Counted from the first letter of the stretch, positions 25,833 to 34,875 are shown. The stretch is DNA of 64,000 nt from Candidatus Pelagibacter sp. (GCA_028404615.1 JAOOBT010000002.1:1-64000); one strand, 5' to 3'. The notes: generated from the sequence alone by a model not told the origin. Program-made: numbers and translations.

Positions 25833-27022
25833 TATTTAATATATTTTAGAGATTTTTTAAGATCAGAAATTAAATCTTTAGGATCCTCTAAACCTATATG
25901 AAGTCTTACAATGTGTTCATCGTTATTAAAACGAAAGAAATGTCGCCCTTTAGTATATTCAGTTTGTTTTTTTAAATCTTGTAAAATTGCCAAACTTTCA
26001 AATCCTCCCCAGCTATATCCAATACCAAACAGCTCAAGAGAGTTTACAAATTTCATAACTGATGATTTTTTTTTACTTTTAATAACTATTGATAATAATC
26101 CAGTTGCACCAGAGTAATATTTTTTCCAAAGTTTATAATTTTTGCTTGACGGTTTATATGGATAGAGAATTTCTTTTACTTTTTTTTGGTTTTTTAAAAA
26201 ATCTATTACTTTTTTAGTATTCTTATAATGTTGTTTCAATCTTGTATCTAAAGTTCTTAAACCTCTTATAATTAGGTATGCCTCGTCAGCAGACATTCTG
26301 TATCCTGAAAGTTTGTAAAAAAACATGATTTTTTTAAAAACTTTTTTATTTACTGCTAACGATCCTCCCATTGCATCAGAATGACCCGAGAAATATTTTG
26401 TAGCTGAAGAAAAAGACATGTCAAAACCAAGTTTTAAAGGCTTAAGATACAAAGGTGTTCCCCAGGTATTATCTAATAATGTGTAAATTTTTTTATGCTT
26501 CGCTAAACTTACTATTTTAGATAAATCCTGAAATTCAAAAGTATTACTTCCAGGATTTTCAACAAGTATTAACTTGGTTTTTTTTGAAACCTTATTTTTA
26601 AGATCATCAAAAGACTCTGGATTATAAAAAATTGCCTTTACGTTAAATTCTTTTAATAATTTTTCAGAAATTTCTTTTGTTGGACCATATACATTATCTG
26701 AAACTAAAATTTCATCCCCTGGTCTGCAAATGCTCATGATTGCAAGGGCTACTCCCCCAAAGCCAGTTCCAGTTAAAAAAACATGAAAAGCTTGCTCTAA
26801 CTCTTTTAACATATTTTCTAGCTCAATGGTTGTTGAACTACCATATCGACCATAACTATAATGACTTACTTTTTGATGGTTTTTAATTTTTTTTTCATGA
26901 GCATACAATTCTTGCATTGTATTAAATAAAATAGTGGATGCTCTTATTACTGGAGGGTTAGCTGATCTATTCGTGATATCTTTTGTGGGGTGTTTTAAAA
27001 ATGTGTTAATAGACTTTTTCAT
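25832..27022 (-). CDS. metC: Cystathionine beta-lyase-type PLP enzyme
   Basis: A 396-residue gamma-family PLP enzyme. The PLP lysine is in SSATKYFSGHSDAMGG (about residue 189). Other blocks are YGRYGSSTTIELENML, LTGTGFGGVALA, VENPGSNTFEFQD and RGLRTLDTRLKQHYKN. The HSDAM signature and the RGLRTLxxRL block favour MetC (cystathionine to homocysteine, pyruvate and ammonia) over gamma-synthase. It lies upstream of a coupled MFS exporter. Cysteine desulfhydrase side activity is possible. Confidence 0.85.
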   Translation of the reverse strand: MKKSINTFLKHPTKDITNRSANPPVIRASTILFNTMQELYAHEKKIKNHQKVSHYSYGRYGSSTTIELENMLKELEQAFHVFLTGTGFGGVALAIMSICRPGDEILVSDNVYGPTKEISEKLLKEFNVKAIFYNPESFDDLKNKVSKKTKLILVENPGSNTFEFQDLSKIVSLAKHKKIYTLLDNTWGTPLYLKPLKLGFDMSFSSATKYFSGHSDAMGGSLAVNKKVFKKIMFFYKLSGYRMSADEAYLIIRGLRTLDTRLKQHYKNTKKVIDFLKNQKKVKEILYPYKPSSKNYKLWKKYYSGATGLLSIVIKSKKKSSVMKFVNSLELFGIGYSWGGFESLAILQDLKKQTEYTKGRHFFRFNNDEHIVRLHIGLEDPKDLISDLKKSLKYIK

Positions 27023-27087
27023 AAAATAAGTGTATTTGAACTTTATATATAATTTTACTAATTAAAATAAAATAAGGAGGCAAAAAT

Positions 27088-27171
27088 ATGGGATATCCCA
27101 AAAAACATCGCGGTAGAAGAAAAATTGGCTCAAAAAAGAGAAGAGCAAGAAAAAGAAATAAGAAAAAATAA
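27088..27171 (+). CDS. 27-residue highly basic protein, probably ribosome- or RNA-associated
   Basis: An ATG at 27088 with a near-perfect ribosome site (AAGGAGG, 7 bases upstream) opens a 27-codon frame ending at TAA. The product has 9 Arg and 9 Lys, no acidic residue, and Gly-Tyr-Pro at the start (MGYPKKHRGRRKIGSKKRR, then ARKRNKKK). Size and charge recall tiny ribosomal proteins such as bTHX or the AURKAIP1/COX24 group, but I cannot place it. A single-pass coding signal with the strongest Shine-Dalgarno in the region argues that it is real. Confidence 0.7.
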   Translation: MGYPKKHRGRRKIGSKKRRARKRNKKK

Positions 27172-27185
27172 TCAATAAAATTTTT

Positions 27186-27887
27186 ATGCGTGAAATAGCT
27201 CAAATAAGAAGGTTGAGTTTATGGATATTTTTTATTCCACTAATTGCAATAAATCTTTGCTTATTTATTTCTCAAAATTATTCGTTATTAGAGAATACAA
27301 TTTTTATTGTTGATCAAATTGGCAGATCAGGCTTTTCGATACCATATCTAGATGGAAGTTTGTCAATCAGTAGAGCTTCTAGAACTTTCCCTCAGTATTT
27401 AATTTTTAAACCAGCAATGATTATAACTGCTATAACTCTTTACTATTATTGGTCGAACAACAATAGTTTAGTAAACAAATTTAAATCTACAAATATTGAT
27501 TATAAATTTAAAACATTTGGAATTCTTTCAGCTATTTTTTTAGCTATTCACTCAATTTTTCTTGGTATAAAATTTGATATTCAAATTTATAAATTAATGA
27601 GACGTGTCATTTTACTATTATTTATTATATTCGAAATTATTGCTCAGGGAATGCTAGTTTATCATTTCTTTAAAATTAAAGATAAAATTTCAAAATTTAT
27701 GAATAAAAAAATATTAATCTTAAAAGCTTGTTTGGTTTCAATTTTAGCATCAGTAGCTATTTTGAGCCTACCAATACTTTTAAGTAAAGGTAATACTCAT
27801 TTCAAACATGCGCTTGAATGGAATTATTTTGTTGGAGTAATTCTGTTTTATTTATTTACAAGATTTTTGTGGAAAAGAACCACATAA
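27186..27887 (+). CDS. Multi-pass membrane protein of unknown function
   Basis: A 233-residue protein with about six membrane helices (near 11-29, 75-90, 109-127, 137-160, 175-195, 208-226). A conserved-looking external loop, IGRSGFSIPYLDGSLSISRASRTFPQ, between helices one and two resembles Frag1/DRAM/Sfk1-type proteins, but this is tentative. It starts 14 bases after the small basic gene, suggesting one transcript. Its stop codon overlaps the last hairpin of the convergent structured RNA. Confidence 0.6.
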   Translation: MREIAQIRRLSLWIFFIPLIAINLCLFISQNYSLLENTIFIVDQIGRSGFSIPYLDGSLSISRASRTFPQYLIFKPAMIITAITLYYYWSNNNSLVNKFKSTNIDYKFKTFGILSAIFLAIHSIFLGIKFDIQIYKLMRRVILLLFIIFEIIAQGMLVYHFFKIKDKISKFMNKKILILKACLVSILASVAILSLPILLSKGNTHFKHALEWNYFVGVILFYLFTRFLWKRTT

Positions 27888-28055
27888 ATTTCCAGGCTTT
27901 CGCCTAGAAATTTAGTAGTTTTGGCTCGTCGTTTTAGGCGCTACCGCCAAGCCATTCCGATGGACTATTCTAGCGCTACTAGGTCCACCTTTCTGCCCTT
28001 TAAGCTTGAACCTCTCGGTTTTTCCTTAAATGGCCAGTTAAGAGTTGCCTCTTAA
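27886..28055 (-). ncRNA. Unidentified structured RNA, five hairpins with GNRA loops
   Basis: This 238-base gap without an ORF is much richer in G+C than nearby spacers and folds on the minus strand into five consecutive hairpins. In transcript order these are 28038-28055 (7 bp, loop GCAA), 27995-28034 (outer GCC/GGC and TTTAAG/CTTAAA, inner AACC-GAGA-GGTT), 27959-27989 (GGTGGAC/GTCCATC plus CTAG/CTAG), 27923-27953 (GGCT/AGCC and GGCG-GTAG-CGCC) and 27886-27913 (12 bp, loop GAAA). Three GNRA loops occur only if read on the minus strand. No match to tmRNA, RNase P, SRP or 6S was recognised. It may be a housekeeping RNA in diverged form. Confidence 0.6.
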
Positions 28056-28125
28056 TTGATTTAATTAAATCATATTTGAAAAAAATTGTTATCACTTAAA
28101 ACGTGCAGATAATTTTAGCTGTTAA

Positions 28126-29253
28126 CTAAGTGGATAAATTTTTATTGTAGGTCTTATGTATCCACCCTCCTCCAAGCACTTTATCCCCAATTTTATCTTT
28201 TGAATAAAATACGCATGCTTGACCTGGAGAAACTCCAGTTTCTTTGTCTAAAATTTCTACATTAGCAGTTGTTCCTTGTACATCAATTTTAGCTTTTAAA
28301 AGCCTACCTGTTGACCTAACTTTAATGTGTATTATTTCTTTCAATTCTTTTTGCGATCCAAGAATATTTAGATCTCTCAACTTAATTTGTTTAACTTCTA
28401 AACAATCTTTGTTCCCAACAATTATTGTATTATTGTCTGCATCTATATTTACAACATAAAATGGATTATTACTTGCTATTTTAATTCCCTTTCTTTGACC
28501 TATTGTGTAATTTATAATTCCTTCGTGTTCTCCTATTTGGTTTCCTTTGACATCTAGAATTTTCCCAGGCTTAAATGACTCTGGTCTAAATTTCTTTATT
28601 ACAGAGGCATAATCTCCGTTTGGAACAAAACAAATATCTTGGCTATCTGGTTTCGAAGCAACATTTAATTTTAATTTTTCAGCTATCGCTCTTGTTTCAG
28701 ATTTATCTATTTGACCGAGTGGAAATCTAAGATAATCTAATTGTTCTTGGGTAGTGCTAAATAAAAAATATGTTTGGTCTCTATTTTGATCTTTTGCTCT
28801 ATACATGTTAGCGTGACCATTTACTTGAACTCTAGAAACGTAATGTCCTGTAATAAGCGCATCAGCTTTTAAATCTTTTGCGTATTTGAACAGATCTCTG
28901 AATTTAACTGTTTGATTACATTGAACACATGGTATTGGAGTTTCTCCTGCTGCATAACTATCTATAAACGAGTCAATTACTTCTGATTTAAATTTTTTTT
29001 GATAGAATAAAATTTTATGATTAATATTAATATTTTCTGATACTCTTTTTGCATCTAAAATATCTTGGCCAGCACAGCATTGTCTTCCCTCTTTTGATTT
29101 TTTGGCATCATCATATAGTTTAAGAGTAATACCTGTAACATCATAACCTTCTTCTTTCATCATTGCAGCCACAACAGATGAGTCAACACCTCCCGACATT
29201 GCCACAACAACTTTTGTCTCTTTTTTTGGTTTATTAATTCCTAGTGAATTCAT
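28126..29253 (-). CDS. mnmA: tRNA-uridine 2-sulfurtransferase
   Basis: A 375-residue PP-loop enzyme that puts the 2-thio group on the wobble uridine of tRNA-Glu, -Gln and -Lys. The ATP motif SGGVDSS is at residues 20-26. Catalytic cysteines are in [10 protein letters not shown] and [20 protein letters not shown] and the C-terminal beta-barrel PGQACVFY are typical. Length is normal. The stop at 28126 is followed after about 70 bases by the structured RNA on the same strand. Confidence 0.97.
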   Translation of the reverse strand: MNSLGINKPKKETKVVVAMSGGVDSSVVAAMMKEEGYDVTGITLKLYDDAKKSKEGRQCCAGQDILDAKRVSENININHKILFYQKKFKSEVIDSFIDSYAAGETPIPCVQCNQTVKFRDLFKYAKDLKADALITGHYVSRVQVNGHANMYRAKDQNRDQTYFLFSTTQEQLDYLRFPLGQIDKSETRAIAEKLKLNVASKPDSQDICFVPNGDYASVIKKFRPESFKPGKILDVKGNQIGEHEGIINYTIGQRKGIKIASNNPFYVVNIDADNNTIIVGNKDCLEVKQIKLRDLNILGSQKELKEIIHIKVRSTGRLLKAKIDVQGTTANVEILDKETGVSPGQACVFYSKDKIGDKVLGGGWIHKTYNKNLST

Positions 29254-29292
29254 CTTTAAAGTGTATAATCGAAAAAAAAGAAATTTTCCATA

Positions 29293-29469
29293 ATGCTTAT
29301 TGATTTTGAACCAGGAGATTATGTGACAAATCCACTAAAAAAAGAGTGGGGGGTAGGACAAGTTCAGTCAATTATTGGTAATAAAGTAACAGTAAATTTT
29401 GAAAATTTCGGAAAAAGAGTGATTAATATAGAAAATGTTAGTTTAGAAAAAATAAACAATGAAAATTAA
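29293..29469 (+). CDS. DUF3553 small protein
   Basis: A 58-residue protein missed by length cut-offs. It follows the DUF3553 pattern exactly: [40 protein letters not shown] and a short acidic tail. The domain is an SH3-like barrel related to the CarD/UvrD-C type and is often found next to DNA repair or RNA metabolism genes in alphaproteobacteria. It overlaps the cysQ start by 11 bases. Confidence 0.85.
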   Translation: MLIDFEPGDYVTNPLKKEWGVGQVQSIIGNKVTVNFENFGKRVINIENVSLEKINNEN

Positions 29470-30238
29470 TGAATTAAAATCAATTAGCGAAAATTTAATT
29501 GATACATTCAATGTAGCGGGGAAAGAGTCTATTGATCTTTATTCAAAAGGTTTGATAATTAAGACAAAAGAGGACGGCTCTCCGGTAAGTAATGGAGATA
29601 TTAAAGTTAATGAACTAATTACTGATAAAATTAAAGAACTTACTCCAAATATCCCAATAGTTTCCGAAGAAACAGTAAATTTAAAAATAAAAAATAGTGC
29701 AAATATATTTTGGTTGATCGATCCAATAGATGGAACCAAAGAGTATATCGCAGGTAAAGATGAATATACTTTAAATGCTGCACTAGTTATTGACACAGTT
29801 CCAGTAATTGGTGTTGTTGGTGTGCCTAAAAAAAATAGACTTTTTTATACTTATAATCCTGGAGAAAGTTACTTAATTGAAAATGGCAAAAGTAAAAAAA
29901 TTAATTGTGAAAAACAACAACCTAAAGGGAAAGTAGTTGCGCTATCTAGTGTATTTAAACCCTCAGATATGATTTTGAATAAACTAAAAGAGTTTAATGT
30001 TACTTCTATAGTAAAGATGGCTAGTTCATATAAATTCTGTGTTATAGCAACAGGCGAGTATGATATTTATGCAGCAAAAGAAAGAGCTAACGAATGGGAT
30101 TATGCTGCTGGACACGCAGTAGCTCAGAATGCTGGAGCCATTATAAAAACTCTTGATGGAAAACCCTTTTTATACGGTAAAGAGGATTACAAAAATCCAA
30201 GTCTTCTTATGAAGCGTGCTGAAAACTTAAATGATTAA
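29459..30238 (+). CDS. cysQ: 3'(2'),5'-bisphosphate nucleotidase
   Basis: A 259-residue inositol-monophosphatase-family enzyme with the metal-site motifs VSEET, WLIDPIDGTKEYI and ANEWDYAAGHAV, and KEDGSPVSNGD near residue 35 as in CysQ. It hydrolyses phosphoadenosine phosphate, the by-product of sulfotransfer and PAPS reduction. The KEYI after DPIDGT favours CysQ over inositol phosphatase. Overlaps DUF3553 upstream and a 47-residue membrane protein downstream. Confidence 0.9.
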   Translation: MKINELKSISENLIDTFNVAGKESIDLYSKGLIIKTKEDGSPVSNGDIKVNELITDKIKELTPNIPIVSEETVNLKIKNSANIFWLIDPIDGTKEYIAGKDEYTLNAALVIDTVPVIGVVGVPKKNRLFYTYNPGESYLIENGKSKKINCEKQQPKGKVVALSSVFKPSDMILNKLKEFNVTSIVKMASSYKFCVIATGEYDIYAAKERANEWDYAAGHAVAQNAGAIIKTLDGKPFLYGKEDYKNPSLLMKRAENLND

Positions 30239-30374
30239 AACTATTTTAATAATTATATTGTCAGTAACTTTTTTTGGGGTTTTGTTTTTTATCTTGGTAA
30301 GAAATGCTCTTAAGAGAAAACTTGATATTTTAGTGGAGGAAGAAAAAAAAAGAAAATTAGATAATTTGGATTAA
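30231..30374 (+). CDS. 47-residue single-pass membrane protein
   Basis: The frame opens at ATG 30231 inside the cysQ end (ATGATTAA overlap of 8 bases), encodes one membrane helix (residues 3-24) and then a charged helix rich in Lys and Glu (RNALKRKLDILVEEEKKRK). It ends inside the 3' end of the convergent recX by 18 bases. The coupling to cysQ and clean membrane-plus-charged layout support it as real. I do not recognise the family. Confidence 0.6.
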   Translation: MIKTILIIILSVTFFGVLFFILVRNALKRKLDILVEEEKKRKLDNLD

Positions 30375-30917
30375 TTTATTAAATTCCTTTTTTTCTAAAT
30401 CTAAAACCCTTTTTGATAAATCAAAACTAAAACCACCCCTTGCCAAAATTCCCATATCTTTTTTGTAAAATAATCCTCGATTTTCATCAGGCCGTAATGG
30501 ACCTATTCTCCTTCTTTTACATAATTTTAGAGCTGAAACAAAATCTGGCTCTATATTTTCATCTTTAATTTTTTCAATACTTTTTTTAATAAATTTATTT
30601 TCTACACCTTTATTTCTTAAAGATTGATTTATCTTATTTAATGAATAACCTCTTCTTAAATACATTCTTGCTTTAGAATCTGAATACATCTCATCATTTA
30701 AAATTTTATTTTTTTCAAGATTAACAACTATCTCATCAATAATTGAAGACACTTCTTTTTTTGATTTTGTGCCTTTGATTTTTGTTAAATATTTTTTTAA
30801 TAAAAATACTTTTAATTGTTGTTTAGAGGGACTATATTTTTCTAGGTATGAGTACGCAAGGTCTCTTAGATGAGTAGTTAAATCTTCAAAATCATTTTTA
30901 TTAGATGTGGGATTCAT
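30357..30917 (-). CDS. recX: Regulatory protein RecX
   Basis: A 186-residue, all-helical, basic protein matching RecX, which binds RecA filaments and dampens recombination. Visible blocks are LRDLAYSYLEKYSPSKQQLKVFLLKKY, DSKARMYLRRGYSLNKINQSLRNKGV and GFSFDLSKRVLD. The three-helix repeat structure is preserved. RecA is not nearby, and the gene is transcribed alone between two plus-strand units. Confidence 0.88.
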   Translation of the reverse strand: MNPTSNKNDFEDLTTHLRDLAYSYLEKYSPSKQQLKVFLLKKYLTKIKGTKSKKEVSSIIDEIVVNLEKNKILNDEMYSDSKARMYLRRGYSLNKINQSLRNKGVENKFIKKSIEKIKDENIEPDFVSALKLCKRRRIGPLRPDENRGLFYKKDMGILARGGFSFDLSKRVLDLEKKEFNKLIQII

Positions 30918-30943
30918 TAAACTAATATACTATATTATTTTTT

Positions 30944-31414
30944 ATGATAAATAATTTATTGTCATTTCTAACTTATGAAAATATTTATTTGGCCGCAAAC
31001 TGGGGTGTTATCCCTTTTTGGTTGTTACTTATATTTCTACCTTACAATCAAATCACAAATTTTTTTACTCAATCTATTATAGTTCCTCTTCTTTTAGCTG
31101 TAGGTTACGCTTATTTATCCTACGTCATTTACTTAGATGGAAATATCTTTGATGGATTTGAACTTTACAGAGGTTTGGAGGGTTTATATTCAATGTTTGC
31201 AAATGAAGCATTGCTACTTCTTTTTTGGCTTCATTTTTTAGCTATAAGTTTATTTGCTGGCGCATGGATAGTGCGAGATAGTAAAAAATATTTAATTCCA
31301 AAAATTATTACTATTCCATCTTTGTTTTTAACTTATTTCACTGGCCCAATTGGATTAGTTATATATTGGTTTGTAAGAATTTTCTTTGCTAAGAAAATTA
31401 GTTTTAATGATTAA
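30944..31414 (+). CDS. ABA4-like (DUF4281) membrane protein
   Basis: A 156-residue protein with four membrane helices and the ABA4-like layout: NWGVIPFWLLLIFLP, EALLLLFWLHFLAISLFAGAWIVRDSKK and TGPIGLVIYWFVR. The plant homologue ABA4 takes part in neoxanthin formation, while the bacterial members have no known function. It shares 8 bases (ATGATTAA) with the next gene. Confidence 0.82.
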   Translation: MINNLLSFLTYENIYLAANWGVIPFWLLLIFLPYNQITNFFTQSIIVPLLLAVGYAYLSYVIYLDGNIFDGFELYRGLEGLYSMFANEALLLLFWLHFLAISLFAGAWIVRDSKKYLIPKIITIPSLFLTYFTGPIGLVIYWFVRIFFAKKISFND

Positions 31415-31994
31415 ACCTTTTGATTTTTATTTTGATTTTGTAAGCCCTTACTCATTTCTTGCCCATAAACAAATAAAAAAAATTGAGATGAATGAAGGTA
31501 TCAAAATAAGGTATAATCCTATTCTTCTCGGGGGTCTACACAATCTTCACGGAATTAAGGCTCCTGCTTTTATTCCAGCAAAAGCGAAGCATATGATTAG
31601 AGATTGCAAACTCTTAGCTGAAAAAAACAATATAAGATTTAAATTTAATTCATACTTCCCTATAAGAAGTTTAAATTTAATGCGCGGTGTATTAGTTGCA
31701 GAAGAAGATAATATTAAAAGTTATTATATAGATGTAATTTTCAACACAATTTGGCAAGATGGGTTGAACATGAATGATGAGATTGTAATTCAAAAAGTAC
31801 TTAAAAATTTAAACGTTAACCCAAAAACTTTTGCATTAAGATCGACATCATCTTTAATTAAAGACTCCTTACGAAAAAAAACCAGTGATGCTTACTCCAA
31901 AGGTATTTTTGGTGCACCAACATTTGTAGCTAATAATAAAATCTTTTGGGGACAAGATAGAATTGAATTTGCCTTAAAAGAGGCAAGTAAATAA
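31407..31994 (+). CDS. DsbA-family 2-hydroxychromene-2-carboxylate isomerase-like
   Basis: A 195-residue thioredoxin-fold protein with the HCCA isomerase signatures DFYFDFVSPYSFLAHKQI, where Ser replaces the redox Cys, and the late SDAYSKGIFGAPTFVANNKIFWGQDRIE. It is a glutathione-dependent isomerase relative, probably acting on a small aromatic or reactive metabolite. A TTG start 21 bases upstream is less likely than this ATG, which couples to the ABA4-like stop. Confidence 0.88.
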   Translation: MIKPFDFYFDFVSPYSFLAHKQIKKIEMNEGIKIRYNPILLGGLHNLHGIKAPAFIPAKAKHMIRDCKLLAEKNNIRFKFNSYFPIRSLNLMRGVLVAEEDNIKSYYIDVIFNTIWQDGLNMNDEIVIQKVLKNLNVNPKTFALRSTSSLIKDSLRKKTSDAYSKGIFGAPTFVANNKIFWGQDRIEFALKEASK

Positions 31995-31995
31995 T

Positions 31996-32394
31996 CTATT
32001 TTTTTTCCTTAGTTACAATCTTAAAACCATTTTTTTTTAAAGCATCAAATCCACCGTCAACGTGTGCAACATTTTGAAACCCCATTTCAACAAGAGATTT
32101 TGTGGCAAGAGCAGAACGCCAACCTAATGCACAAAACAAAACCATTTTTTTTATATCTTTAATTTTGTTTGCCTTATAATAAGAACTTTCAGGATCTAGC
32201 CAAAATTCTAACATTCCTCTAGGTATATGCTTTGAATTTTCTATTGTTCCCTCTTTCCATAACTCTCTTATATCTCTTACGTCTATTAAAGTGACTTCAT
32301 TTTTTTGTAATAAGTTTTTAACTTCTTCTGGGGTTAGAGTTTGGATTTTTTTCTGCGCTTCTTCGACTAATAATTGAGAGGATTTAATACTCAT
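31996..32394 (-). CDS. Rhodanese-domain protein
   Basis: A 132-residue single rhodanese domain with the active-site loop CALGWRSA (Cys near 96) and the preceding VTLIDVRDIRELWKEGTIENSKHIPRGMLEFW. It probably transfers sulfane sulfur or works as a sulfur carrier. There is no signal peptide. It is convergent with the isomerase gene, one base apart. Confidence 0.88.
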   Translation of the reverse strand: MSIKSSQLLVEEAQKKIQTLTPEEVKNLLQKNEVTLIDVRDIRELWKEGTIENSKHIPRGMLEFWLDPESSYYKANKIKDIKKMVLFCALGWRSALATKSLVEMGFQNVAHVDGGFDALKKNGFKIVTKEKK

Positions 32395-32432
32395 AGATGT
32401 AATTATTAAACTAATATATATATTTTACCATA

Positions 32433-33452
32433 ATGAAAAATATAAGAAATTCTTATAAATCAAGTTTTTTAAAAAAAATCTTTATTAAGATTTGTAGAAA
32501 AATGGGATACGAAATTATTGACCAAAATAATTATGAGATACCTACATTGAAAAAACCTCTTAATGAAAATTTGAGTCAACTTGGTTACAGTTCTATCAAT
32601 CTTCCTTTGGGTGAGGTAAAAATTACCAGGAAAGTTAAAGCGCTAGATATAATTTTAAGATCGTGTTCTAGTGTAAATATGTTAACCCAGAATAAATCAA
32701 GATTATTTGAAAAAGAAAAAATTGAATATACTTTAAGAACAATTAAATCTTTATTGAATTCATCGTCAGATTCACAATTAGAAAATTTAAAAATAAATTA
32801 TAAAATAATTGATCATAATTCATCTGACGATAATCTAAAAAAAATTGATAATATTTTTAAAAATTTTAGAAAAGATTATGTTTTAATAAAACTTGACGTT
32901 TCAAAATTTAAAGACCAAATTAAAAAAACTAATCAACGTGGTGACGAAGTCTCATTAAATCAAATATCCAATATGGCTAATATTCATCAGTCTCTTTTAG
33001 AATCCAAACAATGCGAGGATTTAATATACTTTGTGGAAGATGATTATATTCATAATAAAAATTCAATAAGTGAGATGATTTTTACTTACGAAAGAGTTTC
33101 ATCTCAAATTAAAAGTGAATTAGTTATCTGTCCTACTGATTATCCTTATTTATATACTAAAGCAGAGGCAACTCAGAATTTTTTGGGACATAAATATCAT
33201 TGGAGAAGAATTAATGAAACTTTATGTACCTTTTTAACAAGTAAGGAAATTATAGAAAAATATTGGGATAACTATACGAATATGTGTAAAATTGAACATG
33301 CGCCTTTTGAAAAACCCATGCACGATATTTATGAAAAAGAATTATGTATATCTCCAATACCTTCATTAGCTTTGCATTTCACTAATATTAATTCAATCTT
33401 TGGTCTATCGCCTAATATTAATTGGAAAAAAATTTGGGAAGAAAGCAAATAA
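32433..33452 (+). CDS. Unknown protein, possible glycosyltransferase
   Basis: A 339-residue soluble protein. The central stretch DLIYFVEDDYIHNKNSISEM recalls the acidic nucleotide-sugar/metal motif and following helix of GT-A glycosyltransferases, and PMHDIYEKELCISPIPSLALHFTN near the end resembles a late acceptor loop. The N-terminus is basic. The gene is very A+T rich and stands alone, ending at a strong bidirectional terminator. The enzyme class is a guess. Confidence 0.5.
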   Translation: MKNIRNSYKSSFLKKIFIKICRKMGYEIIDQNNYEIPTLKKPLNENLSQLGYSSINLPLGEVKITRKVKALDIILRSCSSVNMLTQNKSRLFEKEKIEYTLRTIKSLLNSSSDSQLENLKINYKIIDHNSSDDNLKKIDNIFKNFRKDYVLIKLDVSKFKDQIKKTNQRGDEVSLNQISNMANIHQSLLESKQCEDLIYFVEDDYIHNKNSISEMIFTYERVSSQIKSELVICPTDYPYLYTKAEATQNFLGHKYHWRRINETLCTFLTSKEIIEKYWDNYTNMCKIEHAPFEKPMHDIYEKELCISPIPSLALHFTNINSIFGLSPNINWKKIWEESK

Positions 33453-33455
33453 CAA

Positions 33456-33477
33456 AAGGCCCGGATTACCGGGCCTT
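33456..33477. terminator. Bidirectional terminator
   Basis: A perfect 9-bp stem AAGGCCCGG / CCGGGCCTT with a four-base loop lies between convergent genes. It starts 4 bases after the plus-strand stop and lies 23 bases beyond the amt stop. The G+C-rich stem stands out sharply from the A+T-rich surroundings. Confidence 0.85.
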
Positions 33478-33499
33478 AAATGTTTGATTAAAAAAATAA

Positions 33500-34789
33500 T
33501 TAATCTCGTATTGAGTAAGCAGTAACACCAACTTCAGCTTTATCAGTTCCTAATTTCTCAGCAGCTTTACTAATTCTTAAGCCTATTGTTGATTTAAGAG
33601 CAGTAAAAGTAACCCAAGATAATACGAAACTAAATATACAAACAGATGCTGTACCTATAAATTGAGTTCCAAATGATGTCTCAGGATTTGTTAAAGGAAC
33701 TACTAATGTTCCAAAGATACCTGCAAACATGTGTACAGGAATAGCTCCGACGACATCGTCTAAACCATAGCTTTCTAACATCTTAGTACCAAAATACATT
33801 ATAATGGCTCCGATTGATCCAATAACCATCGCTGTAATTGGCCCAGGAGTTAAAGGTTCTGCAGTTATAGCTACCAAACCTGCCAACGCACCGTTAAGCA
33901 TCATTACAATATCAGTTTTGCCACCAATTAATCTAGTGATTGCTGCGCCAGTAAAGGTTCCTGCCGCTCCAGCTAAATGAGTGTTTACTGCAATTTTAGA
34001 AATAGCATTTACATCATCAAATGTACCCATTGCTAATTGACTGAAACCATTAAATCCAAACCAGCCAAACCAAAGTAGAAAAGTTCCTAATGTCACTAAA
34101 GGAATGCTTGAGGCAGCAAAAGGTTGCATAGATTTCTTTTCACCTTTTCTACCAAATCTTCCTTCTCTAGCGCCTAAAACTATTACTCCGGCAAGTGCAG
34201 CTGCTCCTCCACATCCATGAACTAAAGTTGAGCCAGCGAAGTCTGAAAATCCACCGCTTGATAACCAGCCACCTCCCCATTGCCATCCCATAGAGATTGG
34301 ATAAATAATTCCAGCCATTATTGCTGAAAAAATAAAGAATGGCCAGATCTTAATTCTCTCTGCTACTGCTCCAGATACAATTGAAGCTGTTGCACATACA
34401 AACATTGTTTGAAAAAACCAATCAGAGTAACCTGAGTAACCTGTTTCAGCGTCTGATGAATCTGTCCAGATAGTAAATGAGCCTACATAACCGCCTTCAG
34501 GCACTCCATAAGCTAAATTATAGCCAACTAGAAAGAATACCAGTGAACATATAGCGAATTTACCTATATTTTTCGCGGCAATCGTCGATACACTTTTTGT
34601 GGTCACTAAACCACTCTCAAGCATACAGAAACCTGCAGCCATGAAAGCAACTAGTACTCCACCTATATAAAAGCCTAATGAGTTAAAAATATATTGTCCC
34701 TCTTGAGACATTGTAGTTTCTGCGAAGCTTTGAGAGCTAATGAGTAAAGCAGAAATACAACCTAATAAAATGAAAGTTAATTTTTTCAT
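33500..34789 (-). CDS. amtB: Ammonium channel/transporter, first of two
   Basis: A 429-residue Amt protein with a cleavable signal sequence (after SFA, residue 23) and 11 membrane helices. Conserved elements are GYNLAYGVPEGGYVGSFT, SMGWQWGGGWLSSGGFSDFAGSTLVHGCGG (Asp and first pore His) and DDVVGAIPVHMFAGIFGT (second His). The ATG at 34789 follows a GGGGG ribosome site. An alternative start 33 bases upstream is unlikely. No glnK is beside it. It is a close paralogue of the next gene, with the same C-terminal block LGTDKAEVGVTAYSIRD. Confidence 0.95.
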   Translation of the reverse strand: MKKLTFILLGCISALLISSQSFAETTMSQEGQYIFNSLGFYIGGVLVAFMAAGFCMLESGLVTTKSVSTIAAKNIGKFAICSLVFFLVGYNLAYGVPEGGYVGSFTIWTDSSDAETGYSGYSDWFFQTMFVCATASIVSGAVAERIKIWPFFIFSAIMAGIIYPISMGWQWGGGWLSSGGFSDFAGSTLVHGCGGAAALAGVIVLGAREGRFGRKGEKKSMQPFAASSIPLVTLGTFLLWFGWFGFNGFSQLAMGTFDDVNAISKIAVNTHLAGAAGTFTGAAITRLIGGKTDIVMMLNGALAGLVAITAEPLTPGPITAMVIGSIGAIIMYFGTKMLESYGLDDVVGAIPVHMFAGIFGTLVVPLTNPETSFGTQFIGTASVCIFSFVLSWVTFTALKSTIGLRISKAAEKLGTDKAEVGVTAYSIRD

Positions 34790-34810
34790 GTTTCCCCCTT
34801 TTTTTGAATG

Positions 34811-34824
34811 ATTTGATATCAAAT
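34811..34824. promoter_or_regulatory. 14-bp palindrome upstream of amtB
   Basis: ATTTGATATCAAAT is a perfect palindrome 22 bases upstream of the first amtB start, within its leader. A second imperfect dyad (GCATGAATTTAATGC) lies 16 bases further. They may be an operator for nitrogen control. No sigma-54 or NtrC site is visible. Confidence 0.25.
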
Positions 34825-34875
34825 TTAAGAGATTTAAAGCATGAATTTAATGCATACGAGACTTGTAAAATAAAT

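Noticed and set aside
27006..27203. 65-codon minus-strand frame rich in Phe and Leu
   Set aside because: Antisense to the small basic gene with a strong ribosome site. The reverse of Lys/Arg codons gives Phe/Leu/Ser.
27886..28055. Reading the structured RNA as a tmRNA because of an AACGACGA...AAAACTAC stretch like the E. coli tag region
   Set aside because: There is no resume Ala codon, no Leu-Ala-Ala ending and no tRNA-like acceptor part. The similarity is short and probably chance.
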